From: Flavobacterium sp. YJ01 | GTDB taxonomy: Bacteria > Bacteroidota > Bacteroidia > Flavobacteriales > Flavobacteriaceae | Assembly (NCBI RefSeq): GCF_029320955.1 | Contig: NZ_CP119757.1 | Span: 3,658,001-3,722,000, forward strand | Direction of reading: 5' to 3' | DNA length: 64,000 bases | Shown: positions 60,159-64,000 of the stretch, piece by piece | Layout of the letters: every line of letters begins with the position of its first letter | How positions within the stretch are numbered: the first letter of the stretch is position 1 | Notes under the pieces: generated by a model | Told to the model about the DNA's origin: nothing | Seen by the model: only the letters and a program-made list of their open reading frames with translations | The model's database searches: none | Made by a program: the position numbers and the translations under genes

Positions 60159-62321
60159 ATGAGTAAAAAACTAATCTCATTATTTGCATTTATGTTGCTT
60201 TTATGCAGTTTTATTTCGCCTTATCCGATTAACGAAAAAACAGAGGAAAATAAAAAAATAGAACGCAAAATTGTTTACAATAAAAAGAAACATAATATTA
60301 CATTGTCATGGTCGCCTTTTGGCTCTTCGGGCAATTATGTAATTACAAGAGGAGGAAGCCGCCTTGCGTCAGATTTTATTTCGGTTGGATCGACTTCTAA
60401 ATTGGTATTCATCGATACTAAACCAAATGCAGATAAATATGAGAATTACTATAAAGTTTCGCGCAATGATGTAAGCATAATAATTTCGCTCGAAAATCAG
60501 ATTTTTGGTGACAACATGTATTTCTATGATAGAAAATATGAAAAAGCAGAAAGTGCCAAAAATGATATTAATGCTCAATTTAGCGCTATTGGTTTAGGTG
60601 GCGCAAATGGCGAATGGACTACAAAACGCCAGGCTTATTATTTCAAACCAAATGTGAATGGTCAGACTTATGATGTTGGTGGATCGGGTTCTGCATCATC
60701 AAAAGAAGCGAATTCAATAGAATTAGGTTTTTATTCTCATATAGGAGGTTTGGGGAAAGTGCCTTCAGATGTTAAGTTGGGTTCGATATTTACAAGACCT
60801 CATCTATCGGGAGGAGCAAATGCTACTTGTACTTTTTGGCGTTCTGTAGAAAATGTAGAAGTCATGCGTGATTTTGCTTGGACGGTTTCTCAGTCAACAA
60901 GTGCAAGAAGATTACTGATTGACGGCACTTCAAAATATATTTCAGATATTGGAGATACTAATTTTTGGGGAAGCGGAGGTTTTATTGCAGATACTCATTA
61001 CGAATCAGACAGACCAAATTGGAAAGGACAACAGCAATGGTATACAAGAAATGCTGTATTTCCGTCAGGTTCAGGAGCTATGGGCGGTTCTTATAATATG
61101 GTTTGGCAAGGTTGTGTAAATCCTCCGCAGGCGGACGATTCCAATTCTCCAATTTCAACTACACCTATTATCAGAGAAAAGCCTTTTCTTTTTTTAGATC
61201 AAGATGGAGAATATAAAGTATTTGTTCCAGCTTGGCAGAAAGATAGAGTAGGAGTTTCTTGGAGTTCAAAAAATATGGGTGAAGGAAAAGTTCAAGATTT
61301 AATTACAAATTGGTATGTTGCAAAAGAAGGTGATACAGATGTTGAAATAAATGCTGCGCTAAAAGCGGGTAAAAATATATTTTTTACTCCAGGACATTAT
61401 TCATTGAATGCTCCGATTCAAGCCAACAGAAAAGATGCAATTCTTCTTGGAGCAGGAATCGCTTCTGTAACATTAGAACCAACTGAGAAAAATACTTGGG
61501 GATGTATTTATGCTGATGATAAAGATGGAATTATCATTGCAGGATTGCTTATGGATTCTTTTAATAGTACAACTTATCAGATTAGAATTGGTAATGAAAG
61601 TGCTAAGGCTAATCATGCCATTAATCCTATTCTTCTTGCGGATATTACTTGTAGAGTAGGTGGGGTACAGTCTAACAATATTCAAATACAAGCTGCTATG
61701 CAGATTAATAGCAGTAATGTAGTTGGTGATCATTTTTGGCTTTGGCGTGCCGATCATGGTTCGCAAAAAGGCGGAGATTTGCGCTGGACAAGAGACAGAT
61801 GCAAAAACGGACTTATTGTTGTTGGTAATGATGTTACGCTTTACGGTTTATTTGTAGAACATTTTCAGGAATATGAGGTTTTGTGGCTTGGTGAAAGAGG
61901 AAGAACTTTTTTCTTTCAAAATGAACCTCCATACGATGCTCCAAATCAAAAAAGCTGGAGTAGTCAAAACGGTCAAGTTGATGGTTATGCAGCATTTAAG
62001 GTTGCAAATTCTGTAAAAGAACATCATACAATAGGACTCGGATCTTACGCTGTTTTTACAGGGACAGATGGAAATGTAAATAAGAAAAATGGTTTTGAAA
62101 TACCAAATAGTCCAAATGTAAAATTGGAGAAAATGTGCATTACTCGTTTTGCGGGTCCAGGAAACATTCAAAATGTAATAAATAGTACTGGAGGAAGTAC
62201 TGCAACTGGTGCAAAACGCGTGGCATCATATAATAATGATAAAGGAACACAGCCTTTTGATGAGGATTTTACTTTACCTAATCGCGAATCTTATCCTGTA
62301 TATATTGAAATGGATAAATAA
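60159..62321 (+). CDS. large secreted beta-helix protein of unknown function
   Basis: A 720-residue protein with a signal peptide (LISLFAFMLLLCSFISPY). N-terminal Fn3-like segment (HNITLSWSPFGSSGNYVITR...), then GSIFTRPHLSGGANATCTFW and FRSVEN-like RSVENVEVMRDFAWTVSQST. The long parallel beta-helix contains VNAALKAGKNIFFTPGHYSL (here INAALKAGK...), GDHFWLWRADHG and GLFVEHFQEYEVLWLGERGR. By memory it resembles an actinobacterial and soil-bacterial family labelled 'adenylyl cyclase' or 'coagulation factor 5/8 type' by error and structurally like GH55/pectate-lyase-3 helices. Activity unknown; a glycan-active enzyme is a guess. Single gene. Confidence 0.6.
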   Translation: MSKKLISLFAFMLLLCSFISPYPINEKTEENKKIERKIVYNKKKHNITLSWSPFGSSGNYVITRGGSRLASDFISVGSTSKLVFIDTKPNADKYENYYKVSRNDVSIIISLENQIFGDNMYFYDRKYEKAESAKNDINAQFSAIGLGGANGEWTTKRQAYYFKPNVNGQTYDVGGSGSASSKEANSIELGFYSHIGGLGKVPSDVKLGSIFTRPHLSGGANATCTFWRSVENVEVMRDFAWTVSQSTSARRLLIDGTSKYISDIGDTNFWGSGGFIADTHYESDRPNWKGQQQWYTRNAVFPSGSGAMGGSYNMVWQGCVNPPQADDSNSPISTTPIIREKPFLFLDQDGEYKVFVPAWQKDRVGVSWSSKNMGEGKVQDLITNWYVAKEGDTDVEINAALKAGKNIFFTPGHYSLNAPIQANRKDAILLGAGIASVTLEPTEKNTWGCIYADDKDGIIIAGLLMDSFNSTTYQIRIGNESAKANHAINPILLADITCRVGGVQSNNIQIQAAMQINSSNVVGDHFWLWRADHGSQKGGDLRWTRDRCKNGLIVVGNDVTLYGLFVEHFQEYEVLWLGERGRTFFFQNEPPYDAPNQKSWSSQNGQVDGYAAFKVANSVKEHHTIGLGSYAVFTGTDGNVNKKNGFEIPNSPNVKLEKMCITRFAGPGNIQNVINSTGGSTATGAKRVASYNNDKGTQPFDEDFTLPNRESYPVYIEMDK

Positions 62322-62344
62322 TATTTAGATTTTTAATTAAAACA

Positions 62345-62417
62345 TAGCCCTTGGTTTCAACTACGAGAAACGTTTCGTGATATTACATTGCGTTCCCGTG
62401 GTTGAAACCACGGGCTA
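62345..62417. repeat. hairpin repeat, GTGGTTGAAACCAC family
   Basis: TAGCCCTTGGTTTCAAC (62345-62361) is nearly the complement of GTTGAAACCACGGGCTA (62401-62417), with 16 of 17 matching. The right part also forms its own perfect hairpin, CCCGTGGTTGAAACCACGGG (62395-62414). Confidence 0.75.
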
Positions 62418-62516
62418 CATTTTAAAATGCAATTGTATAAAAACAAAAAAACGAACAGAAATGTTCAGCTTTTGTCGGGACGCGATAATCGTTCACCAAT
62501 ATTTTTCAGTTTATTG

Positions 62517-62554
62517 CAAAAAAAAAGTCTTTCCAAATAAATGAAAAGACTTTT
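62517..62554 (-). terminator. tRNA-Pro terminator
   Basis: AAAAGTCTTT (62523-62532) pairs with AAAGACTTTT (62545-62554). The A-run at 62518-62526 becomes the U-run of the minus-strand transcript. Confidence 0.85.
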
Positions 62555-62555
62555 G

Positions 62556-62630
62556 TCGGGGTGGCAGGATTCGAACCTGCGGCCTCCTGCTCCCAAAGCA
62601 GGCGCGATAACCGGGCTACGCTACACCCCG
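62556..62630 (-). tRNA. tRNA-Pro (anticodon TGG)
   Basis: On the minus strand: acceptor CGGGGTG pairs with CACCCCG, anticodon stem CCTGC/GCAGG with loop TTTGGGA (anticodon TGG), T-loop GGTTCGAATCC, discriminator A. CCA is not encoded. It is flanked by a matching promoter and terminator, so a single-gene transcript. Confidence 0.95.
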
Positions 62631-62640
62631 AAAGCGGATG

Positions 62641-62668
62641 CAAATATAGTAATAAATTCTGTTTTCAA
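62641..62668 (-). promoter_or_regulatory. tRNA-Pro promoter
   Basis: On the minus strand TTG (62666-62668), a 17-nt spacer, then TATATTTG (62641-62648), 10 bp before the tRNA 5' end. Confidence 0.7.
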
Positions 62669-62788
62669 AAGAAAAATATCAAAATAAATAAAACTTATTT
62701 TTTAAGTAGTTTGTTATGATTGTTTTAAAGATATTTATTAATAAAGTTTGCATCTAATGCTATTGCTACAATTATTTAAAATAACTGT

Positions 62789-63808
62789 TTATTCTTTGTA
62801 TTTCTTATCAACATCTGCGGTTAAGGTTTTTAAAAATGCAACCATATCATCGGCATCTTTATCAGAGATGTCTTTGTTAAGTTGTAGTTTGCCCATTATT
62901 TTTATAGATTCTTTCAACGAATTAACAGATCCGTCATGAAAATATGGTGCTGTTTTTTCGACATTTCGTAAACTCGGAACTTTAAATAGAAATAGATCTC
63001 CATCTTTTTTTGTAAGATCATATAGACCTTTGTCTATTTTTTTGCTTCCAGTCATTTTAGAATAATCTCCGTAAACTCCAAATTTTTGAAACATTTGACC
63101 TCCAAGTGCTACTCCTCCGTGACAGGTAATACATCCGTTATCTATAAATGAATTCAAACCTTTTTTTTCCTGATTGTTAAGTGCAGATTCGTTTCCGTCT
63201 AAGTAATCATCAAATTTACTTTTAGGAATCAATTTGCGTTCAAAAGCACCTATTGCGTTGGCTAGATTATCAAAAGTTATAGGTTCCTTATCTTTAGGAT
63301 ATACTTTTTTAAAAAGCATTTGATATTCGGGAATTGATCTTAGTTTTTTTTCTAAAAAAGCTTGGTTCGGAATGGAGTGTTCTACTGGATTAAGTAAAGG
63401 CCCTTTAGCTTGTTGTTCTACATCTTTTGCACGACCATCCCAAAACTGCATAGAATGAAGAGAAGCATAAATTACTGTAGGTGAATTACGAACTCCAAGT
63501 TGTTTGGTGTCACCCTCAGAAACAGATTTATTATCAACACCAAAAGTCGAAAGATTATGGCAGGAATTACAACTTATTGTTCCATTTTTAGACAAGGCTT
63601 TGTCATAAAATAACTTTTTTCCGAGTTCAATTTTTTCTAGTGGAATATTTTCTTCATCAACCGTCGAGACAGATTTGAAGAAATTAGAGGCTTTTGTTAA
63701 TAGTTCAGATTTCTCTATTACTGGAGCCTTGGAGAAATCATACTCTGTAGATTCTTTTTTACAGGATATTAAGGATAATCCTGCAGCAATTAAGATCATT
63801 TTTTTCAT
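62789..63808 (-). CDS. di-heme cytochrome c peroxidase (CcpA/MauG family), lipoprotein
   Basis: A 339-residue exported protein. Lipobox LSLISCKK (Cys about 16). Two CxxCH heme sites: CNSCHNLSTFG (about 80) and CITCHGGVALG (about 224). Others: LSKNGTISCNSCHNLS, QFWDGRAKDVEQQAKGPLLN, PSLRNVEKTAPYFHDGSVNS and MVAFLKTLT at the end. Reduces hydrogen peroxide in the periplasm with electrons from a small cytochrome; the MauG-like maturase role is less likely. Upstream gene not in window. Confidence 0.93.
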   Translation of the reverse strand: MKKMILIAAGLSLISCKKESTEYDFSKAPVIEKSELLTKASNFFKSVSTVDEENIPLEKIELGKKLFYDKALSKNGTISCNSCHNLSTFGVDNKSVSEGDTKQLGVRNSPTVIYASLHSMQFWDGRAKDVEQQAKGPLLNPVEHSIPNQAFLEKKLRSIPEYQMLFKKVYPKDKEPITFDNLANAIGAFERKLIPKSKFDDYLDGNESALNNQEKKGLNSFIDNGCITCHGGVALGGQMFQKFGVYGDYSKMTGSKKIDKGLYDLTKKDGDLFLFKVPSLRNVEKTAPYFHDGSVNSLKESIKIMGKLQLNKDISDKDADDMVAFLKTLTADVDKKYKE

Positions 63809-63877
63809 TGGTTGTAGATTTTTTTAGCAACACAATGTGAGAAAAGTATTAACTTTTAAAGCTGATTATTATCATGT

Positions 63878-63913
63878 AATAGGATTTATTTTGAATTTTA
63901 AATAAATCCTATT
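63878..63913. repeat. perfect 14-bp hairpin
   Basis: AATAGGATTTATTT (63878-63891) pairs with AAATAAATCCTATT (63900-63913) across 8 nt. No T-run on either side, so probably not a terminator. Lies upstream of the peroxidase gene. Confidence 0.55.
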
Positions 63914-64000
63914 ATTATTGAGCTTTGAAACAAATAGTTTGAGTAATGTATAAAGCAGATTTTGTTCATTATTCTTTATTTGAGAATAACAAAAACTGAT

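Larger units (their letters stand above)
62322..62788. other. intergenic region with repeat and tRNA-Pro
   Basis: A 467-bp spacer. Contains a GGTTGAAACC hairpin repeat (62345-62417), the tRNA terminator, tRNA-Pro and its promoter. Positions 62420-62515 show nothing I can name. Confidence 0.6.

Noticed and set aside
63809..64000. A gene at the right edge of the window
   Set aside because: No convincing ORF or promoter was seen; only a 14-bp hairpin and AT-rich sequence.

Overview
The window is AT-rich chromosomal DNA that looks like the genus Flavobacterium (Bacteroidota). The evidence is the gene families (SusC/SusD pair, TonB receptors with carboxypeptidase-like N-terminal domains, HmuY, DUF6607, DUF5683, DUF2461, Bacteroidota-type LepB), genes with no clear Shine-Dalgarno sequence, and promoters of the Bacteroidota form TTG-N17-22-TAnnTTTG. 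I see no rRNA, prophage, insertion sequence or CRISPR array. The one tRNA is tRNA-Pro(TGG). Homology calls come from reading motifs; no database search was possible.

Layout. 0-6 kb: a small GIY-YIG nuclease gene set among palindromic repeats, cutC, an outer-membrane TonB receptor and argS. 6-16 kb: nutrient uptake, with a SusC/SusD pair that has no linked glycan enzymes, then a probable heme locus (DUF6607 protein divergent from a heme-type TonB receptor and an HmuY-like lipoprotein). 16-20.5 kb: a tightly packed operon of two SGNH hydrolases (one carrying an internal LysM domain) and an MBOAT acyltransferase, probably an envelope O-acetylation system. 20.8-24.5 kb: ffh, folD, corA; a tiny Tyr-rich leader ORF and a hairpin precede corA. 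24.8-27.2 kb: two membrane proteins around a small winged-helix regulator, with the same operator-like palindrome before both membrane genes. 27.2-36.8 kb, mostly minus strand: rluF-like gene, ABM protein, alpha/beta hydrolase, a zinc-ribbon homologue without cysteines next to nif3, lpxK (plus), a hybrid histidine kinase, gapA, lipA. 37-42 kb: tandem M48 proteases, PH-domain protein, tonB, ECF sigma factor, glycosyltransferase. 42.3-47.3 kb: PaiB-like, murB, a second glycosyltransferase, DUF2461, recF. 47.6-54 kb: TPR protein, ribH, mutL, two rhomboids, an EEP-family protein. 54-60 kb: wbqC-like, lepB, dapB, DUF5683, parB, parA, an RlpA-like protein. 60-64 kb: a large secreted beta-helix protein, tRNA-Pro and a di-heme cytochrome c peroxidase.

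The strongest pattern not explained by genes is in the spacers. About twenty intergenic regions hold long hairpins whose arms are built from short reiterated words (for example CACGAATTT, CAGATTAAA, TTTCAAG, CTTAGAA). Several arms are perfect over 22-26 bp, one hairpin sits inside the loop of another, and some run into stop codons. They fall into several unrelated sequence families that share one architecture. Together with the repeat-flanked GIY-YIG gene and the GC-rich hairpin element at 24.6 kb, they are the best candidates for something undescribed. The SGNH/LysM/MBOAT operon, the Tyr-codon leader before corA and the ACTTTG-N5-CAAAGT operator are the best candidates among the gene systems.
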